Positions 11,838-21,117 of a DNA stretch of 64,000 nucleotides are shown in pieces. Position 1 is the stretch's first letter. Each line of letters starts with the position of its first letter. The DNA is from Miscanthus floridulus. Taxonomy: Eukaryota > Streptophyta > Magnoliopsida > Poales > Poaceae. The stretch covers positions 145,097,769 to 145,161,768 of the forward strand of contig NC_089585.1 in assembly GCF_019320115.1 (NCBI RefSeq), in the 5' to 3' direction. A model generated the notes under the pieces. The model was not told the DNA's origin, made no database searches, and saw only the letters and a list, made by a program, of their open reading frames with translations. Position numbers and translations under genes: made by a program.

Positions 11838-11985
11838 GATATATTGTGAGACATGTGACGTTTGTGATATATATGTGACGTTTGTGATATATATATGGTG
11901 TTGGTGATATATATGTGCTGTTGATGATATATATGTGATGTTGGTGATGTTTGTTATATATATATATATATATCTTCTGTTTGTT
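11838..11985 (+). repeat. AT-rich minisatellite near the CACTA-1 3' end
   Basis: Six or so degenerate copies of about 21-24 bases built on TGTTGGTGATATATATGTG, ending in a (TA)n run at about 11956-11972. It lies between the end of the transposase frame and the right subterminal array. Similar AT minisatellites occur in this position in other grass CACTA elements. Confidence 0.75.
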
Positions 11986-12027
11986 TCGATGGGATGTAAA
12001 AAAAATAAAAAAGGCTGTTTTCAGTCA

Positions 12028-12527
12028 CTTTGCCGAGTGCAATGGCCATGATACTCGACAAAGTGACTACCTGGGAACTTGCTTTGCTGAGTGCAAAAGC
12101 CATTGCACTCAGCAAACATGATAGATTTGCCGAGTGCCACGGGCCAGGCACTCGGCAAAGATCGCCTGTTTGCCGAGTGTCTTCTGGTGGCACTCGGCAC
12201 AGACGCCACCTTTGCCGAGTGTCTGAGTCAACGGTGCTCGGCAAACCGACAACCTTTGTCGAGTGCTTGACCTTGACACTCGGCAAAGCCATCGTCATGG
12301 TGGCGCTCGCCGTCACAGCGACTTTTCTTTGCCGAGTGTTAGATTAGCACTCGGCAAAGGCTTTGTCGAGTGCCCGATAAAGTGCACTCGACAAAGAGGG
12401 TTTTGCCGATAAACTGTTTACCGAGCGGCCTTTGTCGAGTGTAACACTCGGCAAAGGCTTTGCCGAGTGTATATCGACCTTTGCCGAGTGCCTGAGGCAC
12501 TCGACAAAGAAGCTATCTCCGGTAGTG
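12028..12527 (+). repeat. Right subterminal motif array and terminal inverted repeat of CACTA-1
   Basis: About a dozen copies of TTTGCCGAGTG and CACTCGGCAAA in alternating orientation, spaced mostly 10-30 bases, ending in the terminal repeat TCTCCGGTAGTG. The right array is denser and longer than the left one, a usual asymmetry in CACTA elements. Confidence 0.9.
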
Positions 12528-12629
12528 CAAGTAAGCCTCAGTTGATGCCATTGTGAAATGTGAATTGGCTGCAGCTCAAGTTGCACGACAGTTCTTGATC
12601 AGCTGGAACACAGTATTGGTACAAAATTG

Positions 12630-13669
12630 CAAATGCAAGAGCAGGACATCCAATTGAGGAAAATTTTCAAAGCAAAACAAGGAAGCAAACCTTTGGGTGG
12701 CAACTGAAGGATGGAAAGATCATGGAGTTCTGTTGCAAAAATTTGTTCCTTTTTTTCTAAAACGAGCACAAATGTGCTCCTTATCGAGCAGCAAATAGCA
12801 CGACCGGATATACTCGCTGCTGGGCCAAATCTACATGTCTGCCCTGTCGCATCGTGGCCGCGGCGGGTTCCCTGCAGACCGGCGCTGGGGAGGGAGACAT
12901 GGCGGGTGCAGCGGCGGCGTCCGGGCCACGTGTGTGTCTAGTGGACCCGTCGTATCTTGTTCCTTGCGTGTGCTGCTGCCCGTGGTTGGGGGATGGCCCC
13001 CAACTTGCATCACTATGGAAGGGCCGAAGTGGTCAGGCCTGGGACGAGGGCCATGGCGGAGGGAGGTGCGGGCGGTGAGGCGTACGAAGGGAAGAAGCCG
13101 GCGGGCAGCGCAGCTGGTTCGTGCATGCTTAACGACGTCGCGAGCAGCATACCGCGGTCCCCGGCCACTATGCTCGCCTGTACTCGACGCACGTGCCTGT
13201 CCTCGTGTCTCACCGCCCTTGGCTGGCCGCCCCCGCGTGGCCTCGCCGATCTCCGCGCCCGCGCGAGCGAGTTCGCGAGGATTAGCCAGAGGACCATGGC
13301 GGGCTCGCGGGAAGTGCGGATGGGAGGGTGGCGGCGGCGTTACTGCAGGCGGCGTTACTGTAGGCGGCGTGGGTGAGGCCGATGGGCCTTCGAGAAAAAC
13401 AGAGAGAAGACCTGGACTACGGCTTGATTTGACCAAAGTTCAAGGGTTTTTTTGCAAAAAGACCGGGGCTCGCACGATCTGGGCCGTCCGCGCGTCCGAT
13501 CCGATGGCCGTGACAAGCGGGCGACGTGGCCACACTGTCTGGCCCTCGTTTGGGTGCACGATTCCTATAAGAAGATTTTAGGGTTCACAATATTTTAGGA
13601 TATCAAATAAAAACAATTTTGATCCTATATGGGGCCTAACTTTATTTTGTAGTATTTATATTCCTTATA
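12630..13669. other. GC-rich non-coding stretch
   Basis: After copy B of the duplication, the sequence is GC-rich from about 12800 to 13560. Overlapping long frames exist on both strands (for example 12835-13581 + and 12831-13436 -), rich in R, A, G and P, with no recognisable domain. GGCGGCGTTACTG is repeated near 13332-13370. The run TCTGGGCCGTCCG near 13480 resembles sequence often seen in grass promoters and repeats. I do not call a gene. Confidence 0.45.
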
Positions 13670-13773
13670 TTTCGCTTGCTCGTATACGATCGTGGATTAT
13701 AAGCTAGAATAATATTTTTCTCTCACACTAAACCCGCCAACAGTAAATAATCCACGATCATTTACGACGAAAC
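13670..13773. mobile_element. Small MITE-like element with terminal inverted repeats
   Basis: The left arm contains CGTATACGATCGTGGATTAT (13681-13700) and the right arm, read inward, CGTAAATGATCGTGGATTAT; TTTCG lies at the outer end of both arms. The interior has ATATTTTTCTCTCAC, a block shared with the element remnant at 62395-62510. I could not define a clean target duplication. Known grass genomes contain many copies of such a short foldback; the superfamily is not determined here. Confidence 0.65.
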
Positions 13774-15346
13774 AAAGAGACTGATTAAAATTAAGAGTGC
13801 ATGCAATGCGCTAGTTATTATTTTACAAAATATAAGCGCGGCGACAAACGCATGGTCGAACCCTGACCCTGCAGACTGCAGTTCTTAGCAACAAATCTTG
13901 GCTCGCCACGATTCCTGCGCCCGTGTTCTGCTCCTGCTTTGGACCGTCGGAGCAGCAGCCCTCTGCTTCGTCAATCGTCAGCCATCGCCGCCGTCGTCCT
14001 CCAGAGACGTTTTGGTCCTGCGCCACTGGCCACGAGCCCACGACACACCGAGCGGCATCCCAGACCAAGCTCATGGTCGTCTCGTTGTGAGGACCGGAGC
14101 GCATGACGACGGCGTCTGACGACCTCCGAGAGCTTCCCACAGAGCTCGTGGACGACGAAGTCATCTGGGAGCTTCGCGGTGACGCTCAGGGCCTCGACGT
14201 ACGCAATCTGCTCCAGGAGCACATCCCCGGAAGGTCGGAACCTTCCTCGAACACGAATGCGTCGAACTCATCCCGCCAGCGGTTGGGCCTCGAAGAGCAC
14301 GTGGGCAACGCCGAGAGCGTGGGCGCGGAGGAGCAAAGATTTGGTAGCCGCCAGCACCGTCCAGGGGCTCGATGGGAAGAGACGCCATCGATCTGGGAAG
14401 AGACGCCATCGATCGGAGTTCATGTCAGACATGATAAGATGGATGAGGGTTCTTGCTATTCTAAGGAGGCAGATTTTGGCACAGATTAATCATGCGATAG
14501 GGGACGATTTTGACATAGATTAAAAGGTGGAGGTTGTGGTCCGCTCGGTTTGGATGGAACCGTTTTGATTTTGGCATTGATATTCATATCGATTCAGAGT
14601 TGGAATTGGAATTTGATTTCCACATTGATAATATCCACGTCGATTTGGAGTTGGAGGACGGGAGGTGACCGACGACTTCTTTATTTATGCAGTTTTGATT
14701 TTGGCATTGATATCCATATCGATTTAGAGTTGGAATTAGAATTTGATTTCGGCATTGAGATATCCATGTCGATTTAGAGTTGGAGGGGAGGGTGACAGAC
14801 GACTTCTTTATTACACGGCTGCGGAAGCAGTTCCCGATTTCCATCGTCTTTTAGGTAGTTAGGAAGGCCAGACAAATAAAAAATGGAAACAAAAAAATAT
14901 GTTAAAATTTTACATCTTTATTATTAGGGATAGATAAATAAATTTCTCCTCTACAGTTTGTTTCCAACCCGCGCGTAACCAGCCCAGCCACGTCACCGAT
15001 TTTTTCTTGTCCATCTGATCTTTCAACGGTGTAAATTTATCTCACCCATCGTCCTATAGCTGGTGAGAGCTTCCTCGTCTTCCTTCGCCCGTGCCACGCA
15101 TCGTCACCCCTTCTCCGCGGCATCTGCATAGCCTCCTCCGCCTCTGCTCCTCCAACACCATTCGCTCCGCCTCCGCCTCTTCCTTGGGCCACGCCTAGTC
15201 TGTCGCGCCGCCGTTCACTCGGGCGACAACGGCAGGGCTCGACGGGATAGGACGTGTTGCCCCCGCCGAGGGTGACGGCGGCGGCTCAGTCCCCTCCGTT
15301 CAGCACCACCTCACGGGAGGGGCGTCATATGCTCCTTGTGTGTGCT
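13774..15346. other. Unassigned stretch; no gene supported
   Basis: GC-rich at 13850-14420, then a two-copy repeat (14562-14815), then AT-rich, then GC-rich again at 15060-15340. The frames at 14103-14489 (+) and 13971-14222 (-) are open but carry no motif I can name; a degraded captured gene piece is possible. A pair of 13-base units repeats near 14386-14416 (GAAGAGACGCCATCGATC). Confidence 0.4.
14562..14815 (+). repeat. Two-copy tandem repeat, period about 130 bp
   Basis: Copies start with GTTTTGATTTTGGCATTGAT at about 14562 and 14692. Each contains two sub-repeats of ATC(A/G)ATTT(A/G)GAGTTGGA type and ends in GACGACTTCTTTATT. The two copies differ by scattered substitutions and a small indel in the GGGAGG segment. 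Confidence 0.8.
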
Positions 15347-15354
15347 CTCGAGGA

Positions 15355-16597
15355 CATGGGCGGCGGCAGGGGTATGCCCCTATATGTCTTGGCATACCCA
15401 TGATTTGGGAGAAAAAAATAATATGTATAATATACATTAATACACAGGTTTATACGTATCTTGGAAGAGTCACTCGAAGGCCCAATACAACAAAAGTTTC
15501 TGGCAGCCCACGAACAAAGTCTCCGTGACTCCGTCGCTCGGTCGCCCCTGCTCGGCGCCCCTTTCCCTGCCCGTGTGCGGCTTCACGGCGCATTGCTACC
15601 TGCCGTGTGCCTGACTGGCTGACGATTCATCTGCCGCCGCGCCCCACAAGCCGAAGCATTACACTCGATGATTCATCTGCCGCAATATCACAAGAACTGA
15701 GTGTCGACCCCGCCTACCGAGTGTTCTCTTCCTGCCTAGTATCTTCCGATCTTGGCCTGCTTGTGACTATGAATATGTGCCTGGACTGGCTGGAACAAGT
15801 AAGTTAATTAGACCTATAGAGTCCTGGCGTGCTAGCAAATTCTTAATTTAATAATTTACTAATACTGTTGTCGGCTGATTTGATTTGTTTGTGTTTTCTT
15901 TTGTTCTGATTAGAGTGAAGGGCTCAAGACATTAGACATTTAGGCATGGGACTTGACTTAATACATATATACACTCTATGAATTTATTTAAATTAATTCA
16001 ATCCACATCATGTCTACTCGAAATAGAAAATATAATTCTTGAGGTTAGTAATATTTTTACTGTATTTCTACATATGATACAAAAGAATACATATTAAAGT
16101 TATAAATTTAAGTGAAAGTATGTGTATAATACATGTTAAAGTTATATATTTCACTGAAGCTATGATTTAATTTTATTAGCCATACAACTTGTATAAACTT
16201 TAGGGTCCCGATTTATCGTCACTCCAGCCCCAAATTTCTTGAGACGGCCCCGAGCACGCAGCACCTCCCCTACTCCGGTGACCGGCACCGCCGCCACTCC
16301 TCCCCTACCCCGACCGGCACCGCCGCCACTCCTCCCCTACTCCGGTGACCGGCACCGCCGCCACTCCTCCCCTACTCCGGCGACCGACTCCTCCCCTACT
16401 CCGGCGACCGACTCCTCCCCTACTCCGGCGACCGGCACCGCTGGGCAGCACCTCGCCACGTCCCCCACTCCGGCCGACTCGCCCCCTACACTCCCCCCTC
16501 GCCGGCTGACCAGTCGCCCCCTGCGGGCTGCGGCCCTTGTCCTTTTCCGGCTGCTTTGAAATTTTATACAAGCCATAAATTCCAGGCTCCGCCACTG
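15355..16597. mobile_element. Non-autonomous hAT element, 1243 bp, target duplication CTCGAGGA
   Basis: A perfect 8 bp duplication CTCGAGGA lies at 15347-15354 and 16598-16605. The right end read inward is CAGTGGCGGAGCCTGG, a canonical hAT end; the left end CATGGGCGGCGGCAGG is a decayed form of it. The interior is AT-rich in the middle and carries a GC-rich minisatellite at the right. No transposase is visible. Frames inside (15607-15807, 16239-16559) are not supported as genes. Confidence 0.82.
16262..16440 (+). repeat. GC-rich minisatellite in the hAT right half
   Basis: Repeats of CTCCCCTACTCCGG(T/C)GACCG followed either by GCACCGCCGCCACTC (units of about 35 bases) or by ACTC only (units of about 23 bases), six copies in all. 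The two unit lengths suggest successive slippage or unequal exchange. Confidence 0.8.
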
Positions 16598-16615
16598 CTC
16601 GAGGAACCCTACCTG

Positions 16616-17329
16616 TCAGTATCGAGAGGGAGAACATTGCTCGTCTTGCGCCCGCAGCTGCTGCGCCTCTCCGTGCCAGGCTTCGATTTGCGCCTCCTGG
16701 TCCGCGCGCCAGGCGACGCCCCGGGCGTCGCGATCATGCAGGTCAGCAATGAGCTGTCTTACTATTTGCACGAGCTCGCCGACGCAGTCCTCACCGGCAC
16801 TAGCACCGGCCGCGCGCTTGGCCGCTGGCTGCTGGCCCTCGATGCCGTCCGCCGCCGCAGTCGACAGTCGGTTCTTCGAAGCTTTGCTCTTCTTCTTCAT
16901 CGTCCTTCTGGTTGGCTGAAGTTTGTCGTCGAGGGGTATGGCCTCGTCAAGGATTTCAGCGAAGCGATAGTTACGCCCCAGCACCATTCCCCGCTTCCTG
17001 CGGTAATAGTCCATCACACCTTTGTACCGTCCTTCGCATTCTGGCCACCTGTGTTTCTTCCTTCAACGAACTGCAACGCAAATCCGACAGTCGATCGATC
17101 GTAAGCATTAACACAAATTCTAGAACACTTGTAAAACCGGCCAAACTGACCTTGAAATGTCTTGCCAGAAACCCGGACGGTTGAAACTGACTTCGCCCAA
17201 GGGGAGCGCGTACCGCAACAATCGAACCGCGGTGTTGAGCATGTCCTGCGTCCCCAGCTCGGCCCACCCGTTCTTTGGGTAGTGTAGTTTTTTTTTGTTT
17301 TTTTTTCCCTCTAAGGGCATATGCCCCAT
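16616..17329 (-). pseudogene. Unidentified minus-strand coding fragment
   Basis: I do not recognise the product. The 3' piece (16616-17060) has one open frame with an aromatic/basic stretch (CEGRYKGVMDYYRRKRG), a KKKSKASKNR basic run near its middle and a helical, charged C-terminus with the tail CSPSRY before the stop. Another piece (17120-17290) reads GWAELGTQDMLNTAVRLLRY and ends in FWQDI. The two lie in different frames with a gap, so there is an intron or damage between them. The basic and helical character would fit a nuclear protein (trihelix/MYB-like is a guess). The hAT at 15355-16597 sits immediately beyond its stop. A captured host-gene fragment is as likely as a former gene. Confidence 0.35.
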
Positions 17330-18120
17330 CTAAAAATAAAACATGACAAGATTAAGGACAAACTAGTTCTAAGTATCATTTGGTGTTGAGAGACGCTTAG
17401 AGTAGTTTATGATTTTTTTTCTTTAGCCGCACAGCCCTGTGGCCCTGTCCCTACGCTCACAGGTTTGTTGAGATTGAGTCACCGCTGTCAGTGGGATAAC
17501 GTCATGGGACAAGGAGGCCTAATTGGGCCGATAACTAAGTCCAAATTGTGTTGAGCCTATTGACATGGATGACTAACACTTCTAGGTTGGATGGGCCTAA
17601 TTTGATCGATAGTTGAGTTCTGATAAAGTATGAGTTCGCATGGCACAAGAGGCAACTGGGCCGGTTTAATGCAAAGTATCTTTACAATAGAACAAATGGT
17701 TTTGGAAATTTGTAGTGCTTTAATTTTTTTTATTAAAAAATACTACGAGGTGTTTAGACATAACGAATCTTATTTTTTGAAAGCCATGCGATACCATGGT
17801 ATTTTTGAGTTTAAGAATATCTAATATACTGCTATAAGAAGAGGCCTCTGAACCCACTATTCCGCAAACCATGGTAAGGTTTTCTTGATAGTTTCTCAGA
17901 ATGACAACATTATTTTTTAAAAAAGAAAATTATGACAAGAGCTTTTGCTTTCCTATAGTATTATTAAAATAAAAGGAGAGAATCAGTCCATTTTATGAGG
18001 GGGAACTATAAACTAGGCTGCCAACCATGCACACTTCGCTTGATCCGGTCAATTTTGAAAAAAGACTCCCGGCTAGCAACATGGTTTTTTATAGGGGGGT
18101 GTCCCCCACCTGGTTGATTG
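17330..18120. other. AT-rich stretch without recognisable features
   Basis: I see no open frame of interest, repeat array or transposon end. Two loosely similar segments containing GGGCC(T/G)(A/G)ATT...GATA(G/A)(T/C)T(G/A)AGT lie near 17525 and 17590. Confidence 0.4.
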
Positions 18121-18405
18121 TATTGATTATGTGAGCTGCGGCCTCCGCCACCGCATGGCAGACATCACGATCTGCGGTGTCCACGATGCCCTTTCGCACC
18201 ATGTTTGCCTTGCATTGGATCTGTTTCAGTGACTATAGCCAAACGAAGAACTTGACACGAGGTGGTGCCTTATTTTACGAGATGAAATTGGTCCAGTCAT
18301 CCGGGCTTGAGTTTGCTATTTTGAGCGCCTTATAGATCATCAAGCTGTCAAGGTCACCATTCCTCTTAAGTAGCAAGCTCTGACGACGGTCCCGGCCCTC
18401 TATTA
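18121..18405 (-). pseudogene. zf-RVT-type domain fragment (LINE-like reverse transcriptase C-terminus), part 1
   Basis: On the minus strand from 18402 downward one frame reads through LLLKRNGDLDSLMIYKALKI, then NKAPPRVKFFVWL and IQCKANMVRKGIVD, ending in a C..CHAVAE..AH zinc-knuckle-like segment. The KAPPRVKFF..WL plus RKGI pattern is typical of the zf-RVT domain found at the C-terminus of plant LINE-type reverse transcriptases. Two in-frame stops, TAA before NKAPP and TAG after VWL, show it is dead. The frame continues across the CACTA-2 insertion into 57315-57400 if one copy of the TTA duplication is counted. Confidence 0.65.
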
Positions 18406-18479
18406 CATTACTACAGAAAATCTTTTGCACAACGTTTCACTTTGGGGCTCCGAGGCGGTTGGCCTGGTTGCCCGCCTCG

Positions 18480-19509
18480 TGTCGGTGTTTTCGGACCACC
18501 GACGAGTAAATTTGTATTTGCGCGTCTGGCTCGGATGGTGTGCTCAGAGGACACAAGGGTTTATACTGATTCGGGCAAAACGTCCCTACGTCCAGTTCGT
18601 TGCTGCTCGTGTTACCGGCACTTGGTTTGCAGTATGGGTTACAAACAGGCGAGAGAGGGAGAGGATCCTAGGTCTCTAGTGGAAGAAGTGAACGGGTGCT
18701 GAGAGCTCGCTTGCCGCTCAGTCATGTGCTCGTGTCGTGCTCTTGTGTCTCGATCTCGCCCCCATCTCCCCTTTCATTGGGCACCCTGCCTTTCCTTTTA
18801 TAGGCGAAGGGAAAGCGCGGGTTATAGAGGAGGACAAGGAGAAGAACAAGCGAGAGAAGAAGGCTTCCAGGGTTGCCGGGTCCTTGTTCTCCTTCATGCG
18901 GGTCCCGCCGATCCTGTAGACGTCAACAGGGATGGCTCCATGTCGTGGCCCTATTCGTCACTGGCGCCATGCGCAGGCGTCATCTGTCGGTCATAGCGTT
19001 CCACTCTGTCCTGGCAGACGTCGTGGTGAACTGATGCGCATGTCAGCGTCTGTATGAGGATTAGGCACAACAGCTACGGTACGCCTGACACTGTTCTTGA
19101 TGTGAATCCCCAGGTATGGCTCGTCATGGCCACGGGTTACATCGAGGTGTGCTAGCCTCTTCCCTGGCGTTAGAGTTTTGACCCAGGCCATACGCTTGGA
19201 ACTGGAGTGGTTGGCGGCGATATGGGTCCCCATTGGACGAGACGGAACCCGCGTCCTCAAGATTAGGCGAGACGGAGCCCTCACCCAAGGGGTCGGGCGA
19301 GACGGAGCCTGCACCCAAGGGGTCGGAAGAGATAGAGCCCGCGTCCTTGGGGTCAGGTGAGACGGAGCCCGAGTCCTTGGGGTCAGGTGAGACGGAGCCC
19401 GCGACCTTGGGGTCGGGCGAGACCTTTTAATATGTCTCAAGCCATCCGGGGAAGTCAGCGTGGATGCTTACTTTCTTGTTTTGGGTATCCCTAATATCGA
19501 TATTCGACA
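18480..19509 (-). repeat. 3' LTR of the Tat Gypsy element (1030 bp)
   Basis: On the minus strand the LTR begins TGTCGAATATCG and ends CGAAAACACCGACA. It matches 55088-56088 over its length, including GGACCACCGACGAGTAAATT at the left and GGGTATCCCTAATATCGAT at the right. It is about 29 bp longer than its partner, the size of one internal repeat unit. Confidence 0.93.
19210..19432 (-). repeat. 30 bp variable-number tandem repeat inside the Tat LTR
   Basis: Six copies plus a partial one of a unit like GAGACGGAGCCCGCGTCCTT followed by GGGGTCAGGC (+ strand). The partner LTR has one copy fewer at about 55850-56010. Units read as a ten-residue GETEPASLGS-like frame on the + strand, but this is antisense to the element and I do not consider it a gene. 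Confidence 0.85.
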
Positions 19510-19524
19510 GTAGCCCCCGAGCCT
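19510..19524 (-). other. Polypurine tract of the Tat Gypsy element
   Basis: The + strand reads GTAGCCCCCGAGCCT immediately after the LTR, so the minus strand has AGGCTCGGGGGCTAC just before the 3' LTR start. This is the expected plus-strand primer site. Together with the LTR ends it fixes the element as minus-strand. 19525-19658 is 3' untranslated region up to the TRIM insertion. Confidence 0.85.
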
Positions 19525-19663
19525 GTGGAGAAGTAGAATACTCCTTTGGAGGCTTTTCTAGATGGGAGGATTCTAAGGGCCTTGGCCTTCTTTTTGCAGC
19601 CTATGGCGTGTCCTAGTAGGACCGTGATTCTCTTTTATCATGATCGGTCTTCTTGAAGGCATG

Positions 19664-20052
19664 TGTAACATCCTAATGGGCCAAAAGTGGGCCCAATCCA
19701 ATCCAGTTATGGGCCAGCGGCACTGCAGCAGAATGGGAAGGTACTGTAGCACCTGAATTCCGGGTACTGTAGACCAAGCACTGTTCATCCAAAAATGGGC
19801 CATCCAAATTCAGGCAATGTTCACCCGTGTTACTGTAGCACCACGAAAACACTGCACAACCAAGTTTAGTACCATGCTGGAAACTCTGAGATCGCCGGAT
19901 CGACTTAAATACCAAGGCCAGGAACGCGTAGTAACCTTCGCTTAACCGTTTTGAACGAAGCGAGGACAAAAGTTCAAGCGGGTTGCTACGCGGGTGGGAC
20001 CACTCCTCGAAAGAGTGGGCCTGGGCCATGTATGTCGGGACTGGACGTTACA
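19664..20052 (+). repeat. TRIM LTR 1 (left, complete)
   Basis: 389 bp, starting TGTAACATCC and ending GGACGTTACA, followed two bases later by a primer-binding site. It matches the LTR at 38567-38958 closely, with scattered transitions. It contains several CTGTAG(C/A) motifs and the ACTGTTCATC segment. Confidence 0.9.
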
Positions 20053-20054
20053 TT

Positions 20055-20066
20055 TGGTATCAGAGC
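20055..20066 (+). other. Primer-binding site (initiator Met-tRNA type) of the TRIM
   Basis: TGGTATCAGAGC, complementary to the 3' end of plant initiator methionine tRNA, two bases after the LTR end. It marks LTR 1 as the 5' LTR and the element as + strand. Confidence 0.9.
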
Positions 20067-20278
20067 CGACTCTCGAGGTTTCACGGGCACGTGGGGACAA
20101 CTGCGCGGGTATGTTGTGTGCATGTGCGTGGACCCGTCGTGGACACGGCATGGCATACACATGCGTCGGCACGGGGCCACACAAACGTGTTGAAGAGAGG
20201 AGGATCCTGGAATAAATGTCCTGAAAGGGTAAGCTGATCTGGCATTCGACGGGGACGTCGAATCCTTAGGGGGATGAT

Positions 20279-20398
20279 TGTAACATCATAATGGGCCAAA
20301 AGTGGGCCCAATCCAATCCAGTTATGGGCCGGCGGCACTGCAGCAGAACGGGACGGTTACTGTAGCATCCGAATTCCGGGTTGCTGTAGACCGAGCAC
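20279..20398 (+). repeat. TRIM LTR 2 (middle, truncated)
   Basis: Begins TGTAACATCATAATGGGCC directly after a TTAGGGGGATGAT polypurine tract and follows LTRs 1 and 3 up to GACCGAGCACTGTTCATC, where foreign Tekay LTR sequence takes over. The remaining two thirds of this LTR is absent on the other side of the insertion. Confidence 0.85.
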
Positions 20399-20950
20399 TG
20401 TTCATCGAAATTATAGAATTGCGATTCGCCAAATTTCACAAATTACTCCCAAATTTTCATAACAACTCAAAAATCTCCAAAAACAAAAGTTGTTCAAAAT
20501 TAAAAGTTCTACAACTTTGCTTTTATAACCATCTCCTAATTCGGTCTAGATTTTGAAATGAACTTTTGAATTTGAATAGGGAAATTTAACGAATTACGCC
20601 TTTTTGAATTACTCGAAATTTTTCTAAACAACTTGAAAAACTCCAAGAACAAACTTTGTATAACTTGCCAAGTTCTACACTTTTGCTTTTGGGCTCAACC
20701 CCAAAATATGCTTAGATTTTGAAATGGATTTTCAGGGTAGGATTTAAATGCTGAAAAGCGGGGTTTTCTCGAAAAATTCAAAATCCAAACAAACTTTGAA
20801 CTTGAGTCAAACAATACAATGCAACACATACCACATAAATATAAACTTGTATTAGTGTATGCATCTTAAAGTTTTCACCAAATGCCAAATGCTTTGCAAT
20901 GCATATGATGACATGTCAGATTTTAATATTTAAACACCCGAGGTGTTACA
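20399..20950 (-). repeat. 3' LTR of the minus-strand Tekay element
   Basis: On the minus strand it begins TGTAACACCTCGGGTG at 20950 just after the polypurine tract and runs to about 20399 (...GATGAACA). About 552 bp, AT-rich. With no second copy its length is provisional. The 21000-21117 stretch between LTR and pol stop is 3' untranslated region. Confidence 0.7.
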
Positions 20951-21117
20951 ATCCTTCCCCCTAAAAGAAATCTCGCCCCGAGATTCAAAGCCATAGGGTA
21001 AGTAATGGAAAAGGAAATGTGTCGCGAGAACACAAACAAAATATGTCCATAAAACAGCTGAGGTTCCTTTTACAAAACACAACTTGTACGACCGAGCTCA
21101 ACTAACATTACTCTATT

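Larger units (their letters stand above)
5069..12527 (+). mobile_element. CACTA (En/Spm-type) DNA transposon, 7459 bp, target duplication CAA
   Basis: The left end reads CACTACCGGAGACGGCTTC and the right end, read inward on the minus strand, CACTACCGGAGATAGCTTC. The first 12 bases are identical and the match continues imperfectly to about 30. A 3 bp duplication CAA (5066-5068 and 12528-12530) flanks it, and copy A of the surrounding duplication shows the empty site with a single CAA. Both ends carry arrays of TTTGCCGAGTG motifs. Inside is a + strand transposase gene with stops and frameshifts and a nested hAT. The element is probably dead as an autonomous unit but has recognisable ends. Confidence 0.95.
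4602..12629 (+). repeat. Tandem duplication, copy B, split by the CACTA element
   Basis: Copy B runs 4602-5068 and resumes after the transposon at 12528-12629, where it again matches copy A (AAGTAAGCCTCAGTTGATGCC onward). The CACTA insertion therefore came after the tandem duplication. Copies A and B differ by scattered substitutions. Confidence 0.85.

Noticed and set aside
12835..13581. 248-codon open frame on the + strand, with a 201-codon frame opposite
   Set aside because: GC-rich DNA lacking stops on both strands; residues are mostly G, R, A, P; no domain, no supporting splice or start context.
13796..13842. Possible Helitron end (ATGCGCTAGT followed by AAGCGCGGCG)
   Set aside because: It resembles the 2905-2975 stretch, but the hairpin is weak, spacing to CTAG is wrong, and no T follows CTAG in the orientation that has the GC arm.
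14103..14489. 128-codon frame, considered as an F-box-like gene
   Set aside because: No F-box consensus; the low-complexity GC context and repeated GAAGAGACGCCATCGATC argue against.
19233..19430. Repeat protein with ten-residue GETEPASLGS units
   Set aside because: Antisense product of an LTR minisatellite; the other LTR has a different unit number and frame breaks.
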